Shown here: one piece after another, positions 45,958 through 60,042 of the stretch
How the letters are laid out: every line of letters starts with the position of its first letter
Numbering within the stretch: position 1 is the stretch's first letter
Assembly (NCBI RefSeq): GCF_052324685.1
Contig: NW_027506977.1
Location: 310,001 to 374,000 of the forward strand
Origin: Brachyhypopomus gauderio
Lineage: Eukaryota > Chordata > Actinopteri > Gymnotiformes > Hypopomidae
DNA length: 64,000 bases
Direction of reading: 5' to 3'
Position numbers and translations under genes: made by a program
Notes under the pieces: model-generated
What the model was told of the DNA's origin: nothing
The model's input: only the letters and a program-made list of their open reading frames with translations
Database searches by the model: none

Positions 45958-48900
45958 CACTATATTGCCAAAAGTATTCGCTCACCTTCCTTGACTCACA
46001 TATGAGCTTAAGTGACATCTCATTCCTAATCCATAGGGTTCAATTTGACGTTGGTCCACACTTTGCATCTAGAACAGCTTCATCTCTTCTGGGAAGGCTG
46101 TGCACAAAGTTTAGGAGTGTGTTCATGGAGATTTTGATCATTCTTCCAGAAGCGCACTTGTGAGGTCATATACTGATGTTGGAGCAGAAGGCCTGGTCCA
46201 TCAGATTGCCAGAAACGTGATAGAGAAACGTGATTTGTCACTCCAGAGAACACGCCTCGACTGCTCTAGAGTATAGAGGTGGAGTGCTTTACACCACTGC
46301 ATCTGATGCTTTGCATTGCACTTGGTGATGTATGGCTTGGATGCAGCTGCTCAGCCATGGAACCCCATTCCATGAAGGTCTCTGCACACTGTTCTTGAGT
46401 TAATCTGAAGGCCACATGCATTTTGGATGTCCTCTTTACACAATGTGCTTCAGCATCCGCTGAACCTGCTCCATCAGTTTACCTGGCCTACTACTTTTGG
46501 GTTAAATCAACTGGTGCAGACATTGTTGTAATTTCTGAAACCTGGTTAACTAAATCCATTGCTGATGATGATATTAACATATTTGGGTACAATGTTTATC
46601 GCACCGATAGGCCTTCAAAGGGAGGTGGTGTTGCCATATATGTTAAATCAAGGTTTGACTCTTCAGTTGTTCTATCTGAATCAATCTGCAAACAACTGGA
46701 ACTGTTGGCAATAAATTTGGAAATTGCCAAAGGACTTTGTATAACTGTTGTTGGATGTTATAGGCCTCCATCTGCTGCCAAGGAAGCCTTACATTCTTTA
46801 AAACAACTATCCAGATTAAATTATGGTGAACTTGTTTTATTTGGGGACTTGAATTGGGATTGGTTTAAGCCTGTATCAGAAGATTTGAAGTCTTTTTGTG
46901 ACTCTATGAATCTTACTCAGTTGGTCAACTTACCCACACGGCCAAACCCTAAAAACCCGGAGAATTCCACCTTGATTGACCTGATCTTGACAAATGTACC
47001 CCATAAATTCTCATCTCTGGGTGTCTTTTGCAATGACTCAAGCGATCACTGTGTTGTTGCTGTCACTAGAGATACCAGAATACCCAAATTTAAACCTCGT
47101 GTAATTTATAAGAGGAGTTTGAAACATTTTAATGAGCAAGCATATCATCATGACTTGTCTGCTGTTGATTGGAAGAAAATACATCTGATCCCTGATGTAG
47201 AAACAGCTTGGACATTCTTTAGGGATTGTCTTATGGAAATTGTAAATAAGCATGCCCCTTTCAGAAGACTCAGGGTTAAGGGCCGAGAGAATCCCTGGTT
47301 TTCCCCGGGATTAGCAGATTTTATTCATGAGCGTAACCTGGCCTGGGCCAAGGCTAGAAAAACTGGCTCCGTCAGTGATTGGTTGGTTTTTAGACAACTA
47401 AGAAACAAATGCTCTTTTTTAATCAAGAAAGCTAAATCAGAGTATTATTTGTCAGTGACCACTGAGAACTTAAATAATCCTCGGAAATTCTGGAAAGTCA
47501 TAAATTCTCTCTCAGTCAGTAAGGACTCCCAGATTCTCCCTTCATATGTTCTGATGGATTCTGTTCCTGTCTATGACAGGATGGAAATGCTGAATTGTTT
47601 TAACAAGCATTTTATTTCTTCTGGCTTCTTATTTGACTCAGTTAAAGCTAATTCAGTGACCCCTTGTTCTTATCACCCAGTTTATACTGGGGAGCAATTC
47701 AATTTTGCTCCTTTTACTGTTAGTGAAGTCCATAAGGCCCTTGTAGCTTTAGATCATAGGAAGTCTAGTGGACCTGATTTGTTAGAGCCGTTATTTCTCA
47801 AGATGGCAGCTGATTTTATAGCAGAGCCTCTTACTATCCTTTTTAACCTCACAGTAAAAAAAAATCAAATTCCGTCAGTGTGGAAATCAGCCTTTGTTTT
47901 TCCCTTATTAAAAGGCGGTGACCCAGTGGTGCTGACGAATTATCGGCCAATCTCCAAATTGTCAGTGCTAGCTAAAATTCTGGAAGCTTTAGTGAGTGAG
48001 CAGGTAAAGGAGTATTTACATCATAACAATATATTATCAAAGTACCAATCAGGCTTCAGAAAAAAACACAGTACCATCACAGCTGCAATGAAGGTGGTTA
48101 ATGATATTTCTGTGGCACTTGATAAGAAACAATATTGTGCATCACTCTTTATTGATTTATCGAAAGCTTTTGACACTGTGGATCATGATATATTAAAACT
48201 TAGACTCCTCCAGTCAGGTTTCTCAGAGAATGCAGTCGCCTGGTTCACAAATTACCTTAGTAATAGAACACAGTGCATCAAACATGATGATCTATGTTCT
48301 GATTTTGTTACTGTCCACAAGGGGGTGCCCCAGGGATCTATACTAGGTCCTCTTTTATTCATTATTTACGTCAATGACCTAGATCTAAATGTGCCAGGTG
48401 CAAATTTGCATATTTATGCTGATGACACGGTTATTTATTGTTGTGGTCCAACTCTATCTCAGACTCTTGAATCCCTGCAACAATCATTTGTTGCTGTCCA
48501 GCATTTATTAATTAACTTAAAACTTGTTCTCAATGCAGATAAGACTAAGTTAATGGTATTTTCAAACTCCAGGATGAAGCAAGAACAAACTCCCTCAGTA
48601 CTCAGTCTGGAGGGACATAAAATAGAGTTGGTGCACACTTATAAATACCTGGGTCTTCTTCTTGATGATTCTCTTACTTTCCAACCACATGTGGAATACC
48701 TTGTAAAGAAGTTGAAGCTTAAGCTAGGTTTTTATTTTCGAAATAAGTTATGTTTTTCTTTTAGTGCAAGAAAGCGTCTGGTTGCAGTAACTTTCTTGAC
48801 TATATTGGATTATGGAGATTTGCTGTATATGAATGCCTCTGTAAAATGTCTTCAGATGGTTGATACTGTTTATCATGCCTCTCTTAGGTTTATCTCCAAT

Positions 48901-49787
48901 TGTAAGGTATCAACTCATCACTGTGATCTATATGTTCAGGTGGGGTGGCCTGCTTTGTCCATCCGTAGATCCTGTCACTGGTACACTTTTATTTACAAGG
49001 CATTACTTGGGCTACTGCCAACCTATATTTGCGGTTTAATTACACTGAGAAGCGATATTCCTTACTTACTTCGATCTCAGAATCAGCTGCTACTTCCTAT
49101 CCCTTATGCCCGCACTGATTTGGGGAAAAAGGCTTTTGTTTACTCTGCGCCCTCCTCATGGAATAGGTTACAGAAAGATTGGAAACTGACAGAATTAATT
49201 TCTTTGAATGCTTTCAAACTAAAACTGCAAACTTTTGTGGCTAATTCCATAATTTGTACTTGTTTTACTTAACCTATTTGTAAAATCTTAATTATTCTAC
49301 GAATATATATTTTAACTTTTGTCTTTTGAACATGTATTTTAACCATGTAATTCTTTGCAACAGTGTTTTATTTGTATTTTGTTGCTGCCTATCTTGGCCA
49401 GGACTCCCTTGAAAAAGAGATTTTAATCTCAATGGGACCTTCCTGGTTAAATAAAGTTAAATAAATAAAAAATAATAATAAAAAATAATACTTAGTGACT
49501 GAGTTGCTGTGGTTCACAAACACTTCAATCTTCTTATAATACAGCTGACAGTTGACTGCAGAATATTTTGGAGCAAGGACATTTCAGGACTGGATTTGTT
49601 GCACAGGTGGCATCCTATTACAATTTCATGCTGGATTCATTGAACAACCCATTATTTCACAAATACTTTGTAAAAACAGTCTGCATGCAAAGGTGCTTAA
49701 TTTTATACCCCTGAGGCCAAGGAAGTGATTGAAATACCTCATCCTGATCATTTGGATGGGTGAGCAAATACTTTTGGCAATATAGTG
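45958..49787 (-). mobile_element. Tc1-type element split by a LINE
   Basis: The inverted ends are CACTATATTGCCAAAAGTATT, with TA on each side (45956-45957 and 49788-49789). The two halves (45958-46495 and about 49486-49787) are minus-strand remains of a Tc1 transposase gene (for example complements of GGATGCAGTGGTGTAAAGC and CCACCTGTGCAACAAATCCAG). They total only about 840 bases, so the copy was already internally deleted. Decayed and not functional. Confidence 0.9.
46496..49485 (+). mobile_element. I-type LINE inserted in the Tc1
   Basis: An open frame to 49272 covers an apurinic endonuclease lacking its first residues (ADIVVISETWLTK, LVLFGDLNWDW, SDHCVVAV) and a complete reverse transcriptase ([73 protein letters not shown]), with no stop in over 900 codons. 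The 3' end TTTTAATCTCAATGGGACC plus CTGGTTAAATAAAGTTAAAT and A-rich repeats is typical of fish I/Nimb LINEs. A short duplication around TACTT marks the insertion. The frame's first 24-25 codons come from Tc1 sequence. The copy is 5'-truncated but recent. Confidence 0.88.
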
Positions 49788-50126
49788 TACTTCTATGCCA
49801 AGTCTTATTCTTGTTATTAGCAGTAGTAGTAACAGTAAGAGTTGTAGGCCGGCTGTTGCTGTCTTTCTTTGCTTTCTCTTTTCCCTTTTATTTGCTGTTT
49901 GTTGTGCTTGCCTAAACTATCTCAAATTGTAAAATTGTACTTTTTGTGACTTAGCATGGAGTCCTTGTTCCAGTTGGTCTAAATGTGGTGCTGGAGGCTT
50001 TGGAGGAACGTGGCATTTAGCTCCGCCTCCTCCAGTGCGCCAGTGTCTTCAAAGAGGTCCTGTAGAGAAGTATAACAGAGGCGCGCTGGGTGTTGCAGCT
50101 TTATTGTTTCTCTTTTCCGTAAGTAG

Positions 50127-50456
<330 letters not shown>

Positions 50457-50481
50457 ACGCTCAACTCGACACGAAACCAAC

Positions 50482-50497
50482 GGCTCTTTTAAGAGCC
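50482..50497 (+). terminator. Histone 3' stem-loop of H4
   Basis: GGCTCTTTTAAGAGCC followed by ACCCA, the SLBP-binding hairpin for poly(A)-less 3' ends. Confidence 0.95.
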
Positions 50498-50738
50498 ACC
50501 CATATACTCATTTAAAGAGCTGTTTCATGCGTTTACTGGTAACCACAAGCGTCAATTACTTAAACGCGCACAGAGAACGTTTTGTCCGACTTTGCTTTTT
50601 GAAGGTACTTTTATTAAAATTATGGAAGGGTCAATACACAATCATTGCAAAATCCATAATGTCAAACATTACAATATTAAAACAGCATACGCTTTATACC
50701 ATTTCATTTTATAGGCTACATGAACTCTGTTACATGAA

Positions 50739-51620
50739 CCCCCAGATAATTTCTACACCATTTATCACACACAATGTCCGACGTTGCCGTGTACTACAAC
50801 AGTTTTTAAATGCACGTTGTAGTCTCTGAATCCTAAAACATTTAAATAAATGGACATATTAAATAAATGGAGACGCTTTATGACGAAATAATGCAATAAA
50901 AAACAGCGTTATGACCTAACTAGTAACCACAAGTGCCAATTATTTAAACGTGAGTGATCCTACACATATAACATACGTATACACTATATATATAAATTTG
51001 AGTTGACTTGACTAGATATTAGATTATTAGACTCATTTTCCTCACTATGGTGAATGTAAAATTTTGTTCATTTAAAACCAGTGTTCTATTCTGAGAAAGT
51101 GAATGGAACAAAATAACATTGAAAAAGGTCTTTATGTGCATTTAAATACATAGGCTACTGTTATAAGGGGTGACTAACAACATTGGATGATGTTTTTGAC
51201 CCGCTAACACCAAAGATGTGTGCAGTTTTCTAATTACAATTTAAAGATGTACACCAATCAAGGTTCTGATTCCTATATTTAAACTGAAAGTCCCCATATA
51301 CTAATTTATTTAGGTTCTTTTAATGTTTTTTATTTATTTATTCTGTAAAGACGATCTTTAACTGTCTTCCAATTTCTACAGCTCCGAAGCGTACATCATT
51401 CCTCATTTTATACATTCACTCAGTCTACTTCTGTTATTTCCCCAGATAAACCGTACACACAATTTATCACACAAAATGTCCGACTTTGCCGTGTAATACC
51501 AGTATTTGCCACAATTTAAAATGCACGTTGTAGTCTCCGAATCCTGAAACACGTTTTGTAAAATAAATGGAGACGCTTTATGACAAAATAATGCAATGAA
51601 ACTGCATTATTGAAACTCTA
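50739..51620 (+). repeat. Direct repeat pair in the H4-H2B spacer
   Basis: 50739-50905 and 51441-51620 share CCCCAGATAA, CACAAAATGTCCGACTTTGCC-like text, ATGCACGTTGTAGTCTC and AAATGGAGACGCTTTATGAC. The left arm holds one chimeric copy: its H4 side follows the first repeat and its H2B side the second. The spacer between them is AT-rich and non-coding. Confidence 0.85.
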
Positions 51621-52099
51621 ATGGTAAATAATTTTATGACGTTATGACATTATTTAACATTCTATGTCTGTTCTAATTATTTTAAGTCGTCTTATTTACT
51701 TTATTACATTACTTTGTCTATTTTAATAAATTTGTCATTTTATTATATTATTTTATTATGTTTGTTTCCTTTTTTCTTTAGGTTTTTTATGTTTTTTATT
51801 TATTTTGTAAAGAACTTTGAGTTTCATGTATCTATGAAAGATACTATACAAATAAAGATTTTTTTTTTTTTGTAATGATAATCAAAGTTATGACCTAGCT
51901 AGTTTAGAACCACATCCAAAGAATTTTAGTCTAATAAAATGAAAAGCTAGAAATTCCTTGCGCAAGCAGAACTAAACAGATTTTGATGCTCTATCATAGT
52001 TTTCGTTTGAAAGTTGAAGGCAGAAATGGCTGGGCGGGATTAAGAGGTAAACGCTACGGCACAGTGGGGTGGCGGAGCCACGATAGGAGGTCCTGTCAG

Positions 52100-52614
<515 letters not shown>

Positions 52615-52646
52615 ATGGCCGAATAGTGCGACTTAACCAACCCAAA

Positions 52647-52662
52647 GGCTCTTTTAAGAGCC
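52647..52662 (+). terminator. Histone 3' stem-loop of H2B
   Basis: GGCTCTTTTAAGAGCC plus ACCCA, with CCAAAGAG about 18 bases further on as a likely U7-binding element. Confidence 0.95.
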
Positions 52663-53303
52663 ACCCACACTTTCACCCAAAGAGTTTTTCCCTCGCGAAT
52701 GTGTTTGCACAATAAAAAAATCAAGAAAATGCAAGTAATTGTAGTTAAAATCGATTCACTGCTGTACGTTTTATTTTTCAGTATCTCAGCTTGAGTATAT
52801 GTGCGTGTGTGTTCAAATACACCTGCATGTTGACGTGTGAGAAAGGACAGTATTTTTAATATACTACAGGGGTAGAGTTGTAACACCATCAACTCCACCG
52901 ATCATGGATCAGATATTAGTCATATGATCATTCCGGTATTTACCCAATTTCTCCCTGGTCCCATATGGTAAATATCAAGGATGGAAACAGGCACATGCAG
53001 ATTCCATGAAGAAAAAAAAATTGATTTCGAGGTAAGAAATAAATTTCTGAATCAAGACTTTATTTTTTGTTTAGTACTTATACTGTTGCAGATAAAACCA
53101 TGTGAATTCTATTACATTAAACTAGTTTCTCTGGTAAATTGTGATGCATTTTTGCACTGTTAATTTCAACAGTTAATCACCTTGCAAATACAGTTAGCTA
53201 AACAATGGCAGACAGGGGTGGGGTGGGTTGTAACACAGCTTTATAAAGTGTTACAACCATCACCTTACTAAGAAAACATTTTTGATTTTAATTATTTTAC
53301 AGA

Positions 53304-53440
53304 ATGCCTAGGCAGTGAAAAAGAAAGACTGACAGTGGTGAGCCTGCAAATATTTTTTTTAAAAAGCATCTGCTGAGGTCACAAAGAAGGGCAAGTCAGT
53401 CAGATCAGTTGTGAAGACACATGGTATCTGCCGTATAACA
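53304..53440 (+). pseudogene. Pogo-like transposase N-terminus, decayed
   Basis: From the ATG at 53304 the two frames give MPRQ, stop, KRKTDSGEPANIF and then KASAEVTKKGKSVRSVVKTH with GIC. This resembles the first helix-turn-helix of pogo/Tigger-type transposases. One stop and one frame shift are visible and nothing further downstream matches. Confidence 0.45.
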
Positions 53441-53880
53441 CACACACACACACACACATTGACATTGCTTATTATTTGACCTCCATGTTCTTTACACAGG
53501 TACAATGTATTAGAGTGTTCATTAAGCACACACACACACATACACACACATACACACACACTTGAACAAAGCCAAGTGGATACGAGTTATGGTCAGTCAC
53601 AGAGAGAGAGATATTGTTCTGGATTGTTCTTTCATTATTTTATTTCAAAAACCTCTTTTTGAAGCATATTGCATGGTGTGGCCTCTGTTGCTTGTTTTGT
53701 TGTTACAATTTACCCCAGCATGTGTTGTAACCTTCCCTGGTAGTGGGTTAGGTTGTAACAAAGGAACTGCCATCTGCCATATAACACACACATTCATACA
53801 CATTGACATTGTTTATTATTATTCTTTACACAGGTACATTGTATTAGAGTGTTCATTAAGCATACATATTGTTAAATAAG
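53427..53880 (+). repeat. Imperfect duplicated segment with CA repeats
   Basis: CTGCCGTATAACACACACA, CATTGACATTGCTTATTAT and TGTATTAGAGTGTTCATTAAGC (53427-53530) recur at 53772-53863 with small changes. About 240 bases lie between, including ATTTACCCCAGCATGTGTTG. CA tracts sit at 53440-53458 and 53527-53560. Confidence 0.75.
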
Positions 53881-53924
53881 TTTGTTCTAGTACACTAATT
53901 TACACAAACACTCCTGAATAAAAC

Positions 53925-54000
53925 AAGTAAATGGCCGAATAGTGCAACTTAACCAACCCAAAGGCTCTTTTAGGAGCCACCCACACTTTTCACTGAAAGA
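53925..54000 (+). pseudogene. Orphan H2B 3' end with stem-loop
   Basis: AAGTAAATGGCCGAATAGTG, AACTTAACCAACCCAAAGG and a 16-base hairpin at 53963-53978 repeat the H2B tail of 52610-52690: the last codon, the stop, the 3' UTR, the stem-loop and the CCACCCACAC flank. One stem base differs (GGCTCTTTTAGGAGCC) but still allows a U-G pair. No H2B coding sequence precedes it. Confidence 0.9.
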
Positions 54001-54429
54001 GGTATTTAAATCTTATGGTCCATGTACAGTGGATATTTCCATCTTCTCTTTCCTCGGTACTTTAAAGGTGGGTACATGCTGAACACACCCCCATTAGCCT
54101 TGTGTTAATATGCTTAGGCTATGTGACATATATAATATATATTTGACTATAGGCTCTGCTCTAGCCAAGCACATCACATCATCTTGCAGACTATTATGTT
54201 GTAATGTCCATTGCCCACATTGACATGATTTCCATTTGTTACATTTCATTAGTTGTAAATTCTTTGTACAGCCCTCCATAACTTATAGAATCACAGCATA
54301 TAAAATCCTTTACTCCTTATTTTTAAAATAGAACTTCAAAATGTTCTTTAGATTTTTTTTTTTACATAGAATGAAGAATAATAAGGCAATAATATTAGCA
54401 GTTTTCAAACACATCAATTCAAAGTACAG
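54001..54429. other. Gap before Harbinger copy 2
   Basis: AT-rich and non-coding; nothing recognised. It ends in CAG, the candidate Harbinger target duplication. Confidence 0.5.
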
Positions 54430-54956
54430 GGGGGTGTTGCAAGAAGCGGGTTAAGCGAGAAAACCCGGGTAAGTTAACTCAGAGTTCACGGAAACTCGAG
54501 GTTTTCTGTTCCAGAAACTGAGCTTAGAGAGAACCGGAGTCAGTTACTATAGCAACTTATGCTCTGAAGCTAACCTGCTCGCTGGCAGGTTAACTTGGAC
54601 CTGACCCAGAGTTACAAACACGTCATCATGACGTGTCTTTTCCTCGAAGATCATGTGGATATTGAAGCTCAGTTTATTTGCTGAGTTCTTCGTCGGGAAC
54701 GCCTTATAAAACCCCGAATAGACATAGGCCTACTATCATTTTCGGATTATTTTTTTAATGAACGTTATCGTTTTCAGCACAACCCATTACTTACATCCAT
54801 TACTTTATTATTATAATAACATTTCAAATATTACACATCGCGGATCAGCCCTAAATTCTCTCCAGATAGTTATATATCGGTCTTCGTTTTTTGCTAGTGG
54901 AAGTTTTCTTTATAGTGTAGGAGATGCGGAATCTGTCAGCAAAGCTACTGTGTCGG

Positions 54957-55576
54957 TGTACTGCCCTCGGTGCATGCAGCAATGCATCTAGACAGTCAGT
55001 TAACTCTTCTTGAATATCAAGACTCTGAGGAATGTTGTCTTCTTATCCACAGGTTTATTGACATCAAGGAAGTGTAAAACTAAACACACAAAAAGATATA
55101 TCACTTATTCAGTGTAAGATGATTAATCAAAGTAAATTAAATGATACTGCACATGACTCTCAACTGTTACAGTTTTAACACAATTCAACTCAACCCAGTG
55201 ACATGTAATATTTAAAGTATATTTATAACCATACTCTTAACTAGTTTATTACAGTAGCTTGGTCTGATTATGAATCAGCGGTAAACTAATACCTTAATCT
55301 TGCATAGGAACATTAGAAATGATCTAAGTCAACTTAACAAACTAGAAATACTGTGAACATAATACTCTATAATGAAATTAAACATAACATACCCACGATG
55401 CCACATTTAGAGCGAAGATGAATGCAGATGTGACTGGATTAACTGAGCACATTGATAACACTCAAACACTCATTCTCCACCTAGCTTCCTGGTTAATCAC
55501 ATGACATAGTGTGGCTGTATCTCTTAAAGGTACAGTCACCATATTCAAATACATTTACTAAACACTCGACAACACA
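54957..55576. repeat. Solo LTR in Harbinger copy 2
   Basis: 620 bases, TGTACTGCCC to CGACAACACA, with perfect duplication GTCGG (54952-54956 and 55577-55581). Harbinger copy 1 lacks this block at the equivalent position, which confirms the insertion and shows it came after the two copies separated. Confidence 0.9.
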
Positions 55577-55699
55577 GTCGGTCTGTCCGAAAACTATGTC
55601 CGGCATGAAAATGACTAGTGCCCGGTTTTGTGGTGTTTCCTGGGCTTAAGCCAGTTATGGACATCAAAGAGGAATTCCACAGCATCATTGGTTTGTCTT

Positions 55700-56530
55700 T
55701 ATTTCACACGGAAAATAAAGAAATTAAGCAAAGGAGAAGCAATATATAACGAACTTCATTCCATTTACATTTTAAGGATTTCCTAGAGTGATTGGCTGTA
55801 TTGATGGAACCTACATATGCTACCTATTCCAGCACCATTAGAACATGAAAATTCATCCATAGCATTAATGTACAGGTACTAACCTTTATCATCCTTAATG
55901 AATAATGTACTTATCTTTAATGGTAACAAAAATAACGTAGCTATTGTAACTGACCGTTCTTCCCATCAAGATCATATGTGATGCTTCCCACCTCATCACA
56001 AATGTTGAAGCCAGATGGCCAGGATCCATGTATGATTCCACACTGTACAACAAATCTGAACAGAGTAGGCCTACGGTAGTTTTGCTAGTTGTTCACATGC
56101 AGTGTAATAGTTAAATCATTGCAAACCCTAGTGTGATTATAGGACATGACGGCCTCCTTCATGGAGACAGAGGGTATCCCTGCCTGTCCTATAGGCCTAC
56201 CTTATGACTCCCTATTCAGATCCTGCACCTGGACCACAGTCCCGCTACAATCAGGCCCACAGCAAAACCAGGGCAAGAATTTAAATGACCCTAGGAATCC
56301 TCGAGGCCAGGTTCCAGTGCCTGAAGGGGCTCAGAGTAACCCCTGATAGGGCGTGCCACATAATAATGGCATATGTGGTATTACACAACATTGCAACCAT
56401 CCAGGAAGAGCAACAGCCTACCATCTCTGACATGCCCACAGATGAGGAACCTTACATGCATGTGGGTGACAACAGAGATGGTGGAGTTGTCAGAGACTCC
56501 ATCTGCAATCACTGCTTTCCACATTAAATC
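55700..56530 (+). pseudogene. Harbinger transposase remnant, copy 2
   Basis: Plus-strand pieces: RVIGCIDGTYICYLFQHH (about 55785-55840), YLMTPYSDPAPGPQSRYNQ (about 56200), and MTLGILEARFQCLKGLRVTP with AYVVLHNIATIQEEQQP (56285-56430). The same TAA as in copy 1 precedes MTLGIL. A DDE nuclease of the HARBI1 type, not functional. Confidence 0.85.
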
Positions 56531-57232
56531 ATGCACCACCACCCACCCCACCATCCACCCTGTAACCTTTTAATATACATTACAGTCAAATTCACTGTTA
56601 TGTTTCATTATTTCATTTTTCCTGTGAATAAATATATTTTATATTTTAAGAATAAGATATAGTTATGTACAGCCATACCACTTTGTACAATATTCTTATA
56701 CTTCATTTTTATCTGATGCCATGTGTGTTTCACACCACTCAGATTAGACCTGGAATTAGTAAGTGTTCAATAAAAAAATATTGAAAAACTCAATACAGTA
56801 TTATAAAGGTGGAGAAAATAATAATATAATCGCACCCTTCACTCACGCATTAACTCTGTTGGCAATTTTTTGACATGCTGACTGCCTTTCTCTAGCAGCT
56901 ACCGCAGTATTACATTTACGTTTAATAATATCTAAATATTCTGCATACGCAGTCATTAATATTTCAAGCTACAGTGGTGTGAAATACGATGTTCGCGTTT
57001 AAGTCTATGATAAATCCTATTTATCTGCGTTCCATTAAGAATGCCTTTCATAGTTACGCGTGAACGCGCTTCTGTCTGGGTTAAGCTACTCAGAGTTGAG
57101 CGATCCTGATTACTTTAACTCCGATCCGCCGTTTTGGAACCGAAAACTCTGAGTATGTCAGATCGGGGTAAGACAACTCCGAGTTCAGGGTTAAGTTTAG
57201 AGTTTGTTAAACCCGCTTCTTGGAATACCCCC

Positions 57233-57974
57233 CAGAACACAATACAGAAGGTGAGGGGTAAACAAATGAGAAGGCCTCCCCGTATTATTTTAATGGATTT
57301 ACTGTTATTGTAAGAGTTCAGCTGTCTGCTATCTTGTGGATAACTTTTCATAATTTGTTTTCTGTCATATCTTGGTTTCTCAGATTTCACGTACACATTT
57401 GCTGACATGGACACAAACAAAACATACTAACAGTGATAATTAATATTACAAAATAATTTTCACTTTCATTCTTATTCTTTCAACAGTGGTTCTGTAAAAC
57501 CAACTATTGCTCCTGACATCTCTGATTCAATGGGTCATTTATGAATGGTTAGGAATGTTATTGTGTTCTTTGTTTTTTGTCGTCTTCCTTCTTCATCAAA
57601 ACCCAATTCACAAAACCTCTATAAACATAATATTTATTGTCCACAAAAGAAAATGCTGTTCACTGTAAAAACAAAACTCTTGTTTTACAAAAATGAATAA
57701 TTATGTATTGTGCAATATATAGATCGTATTGAACCAAGGCTTCCCTGTACAGTTGCTTCATGTGAATTTTGTTGCGTATAAGAACTCGATCACTGGTGTC
57801 TATGGTGAATCTATGTATGTTGGAAATGACACCAAGGACACATCATTTTAAATTGAAGGGCTCATCTCTTATCCTGCTTACCAGATTTGTTGCCTACACA
57901 CTTTCTCAAAAACAATTCTCCCTATAGCAATTGATCCTTTACTAAATAAAAAAAACTCTTTCCTGAACATTTGC
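57233..57974. other. Gap between Harbinger copy 2 and an LINE fossil
   Basis: AT-rich. No gene or clear repeat recognised. Confidence 0.45.
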
Positions 57975-58245
57975 TATATATTCAAATCATTCAAATGAGC
58001 AGTAATCCTACCACTTATCAAAACGACTAAACTTGACAGGCCATTTATTTCAAAGATCTGAGAAAAGGTTTTAACAACTAAGCTCATGAATACCTGATTC
58101 AGAACCAGTTAAAGGAAATCTTTCAGTGAGGGTTTAGGCCTCAACATAGCAATGCTGATCAAAATAATTCATTCATACTAGATAGATGTGAAAACAGCAA
58201 TTTCATGGTTTAAGTCTTATTTAGCTTCAGACAATCATTCCTCTG
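57975..58245 (+). pseudogene. Old L2-type reverse transcriptase fragment
   Basis: Scattered frames give AVILPLIKTTKLD, RPFISKI, FQ-GFRPQHSNA and WFKSYLASDNHSS. They line up in order with the L2 RT at 6389-8323 ([43 protein letters not shown]). Many stops and shifts; a very old copy just downstream of the H3 3' end. Confidence 0.6.
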
Positions 58246-58284
58246 CTGAGTGAACTTGCTCATTTTGCAGTGAAACAATTAGGT

Positions 58285-58300
58285 GGCTCTGAAAAGAGCC
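58285..58300 (-). terminator. Histone 3' stem-loop of H3
   Basis: On the minus strand GGCTCTTTTCAGAGCC, the C variant of the loop, 34 bases after the H3 stop. Confidence 0.95.
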
Positions 58301-58334
58301 TTTGTGTTTTTGGGGCTTTTACTCCGAGCGCTGT

Positions 58335-58910
<576 letters not shown>

Positions 58911-59362
58911 GTACTCTAGAGCGCGCACATTAAAAAAACGCGGGTTCAGGCGGGTTCACGGCAAGACTTTGTTTGGATTTTTCTGCCCATGATGTACCAT
59001 AATCAGTCTCCTTAATTCGCATACAATCTGCTTAAAAACAGACTCTGCAGGTATAACACTGTTATTTTATGTCTCTAGCAGGTGAGAAATGTAGGATCAT
59101 GGTACCAACATGCTGGCTTTCATCATTAGTTGCCAGCAGCTTATGCTTACTGTCCTATATTCTGTTCATAGGAGCAACATCATGTCTGTCTTTATGCACA
59201 CGTATAAATTCATATGTGCATATGCAACATTACTGAGTGATTGTGCGCATTTAAACGAAGTGTGCGAATGCTTAGACGTGAAACAGCAGCATCCAATAAT
59301 GACAAGAGCACATACTAAAATCTGCATGAATGAAAAGTTGCACTTCATAAGTCGATGTGGGT
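58911..59362. other. H3-H2A spacer
   Basis: No gene. It contains the H3 distal upstream sequence and the downstream flank of H2A. Confidence 0.6.
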
Positions 59363-59378
59363 GGCTCTTAAAAGAGCC
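59363..59378 (-). terminator. Histone 3' stem-loop of H2A
   Basis: GGCTCTTTTAAGAGCC on the minus strand, 27 bases after the H2A stop. Confidence 0.95.
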
Positions 59379-59405
59379 GTTGGATTCTGAAAACAGAAGG
59401 GAAAT

Positions 59406-59900
<495 letters not shown>

Positions 59901-60042
59901 ACGAATAACCAACCCGAAGCGGTCGACATCCAAAGCCAGCCTCCATCTCTTTCCCCTGCAACACTCCATGTGGCACGTCTTTTCTTGTTGTCCTTCGTAT
60001 ATGCATTTCAATATTGAATAAAGTTTTAGAAATCTTCTAAGC

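Larger units (their letters stand above)
54430..57232 (+). mobile_element. PIF/Harbinger element, copy 2
   Basis: The ends are GGGGGTGTTGCAAGAAGCGG and complement, with candidate duplication CAG (54427-54429 and 57233-57235). It is the same family as copy 1, reversed. A 620-base solo LTR interrupts it; the rest is about 2.2 kb. The transposase remnant reads on the plus strand. Confidence 0.92.
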
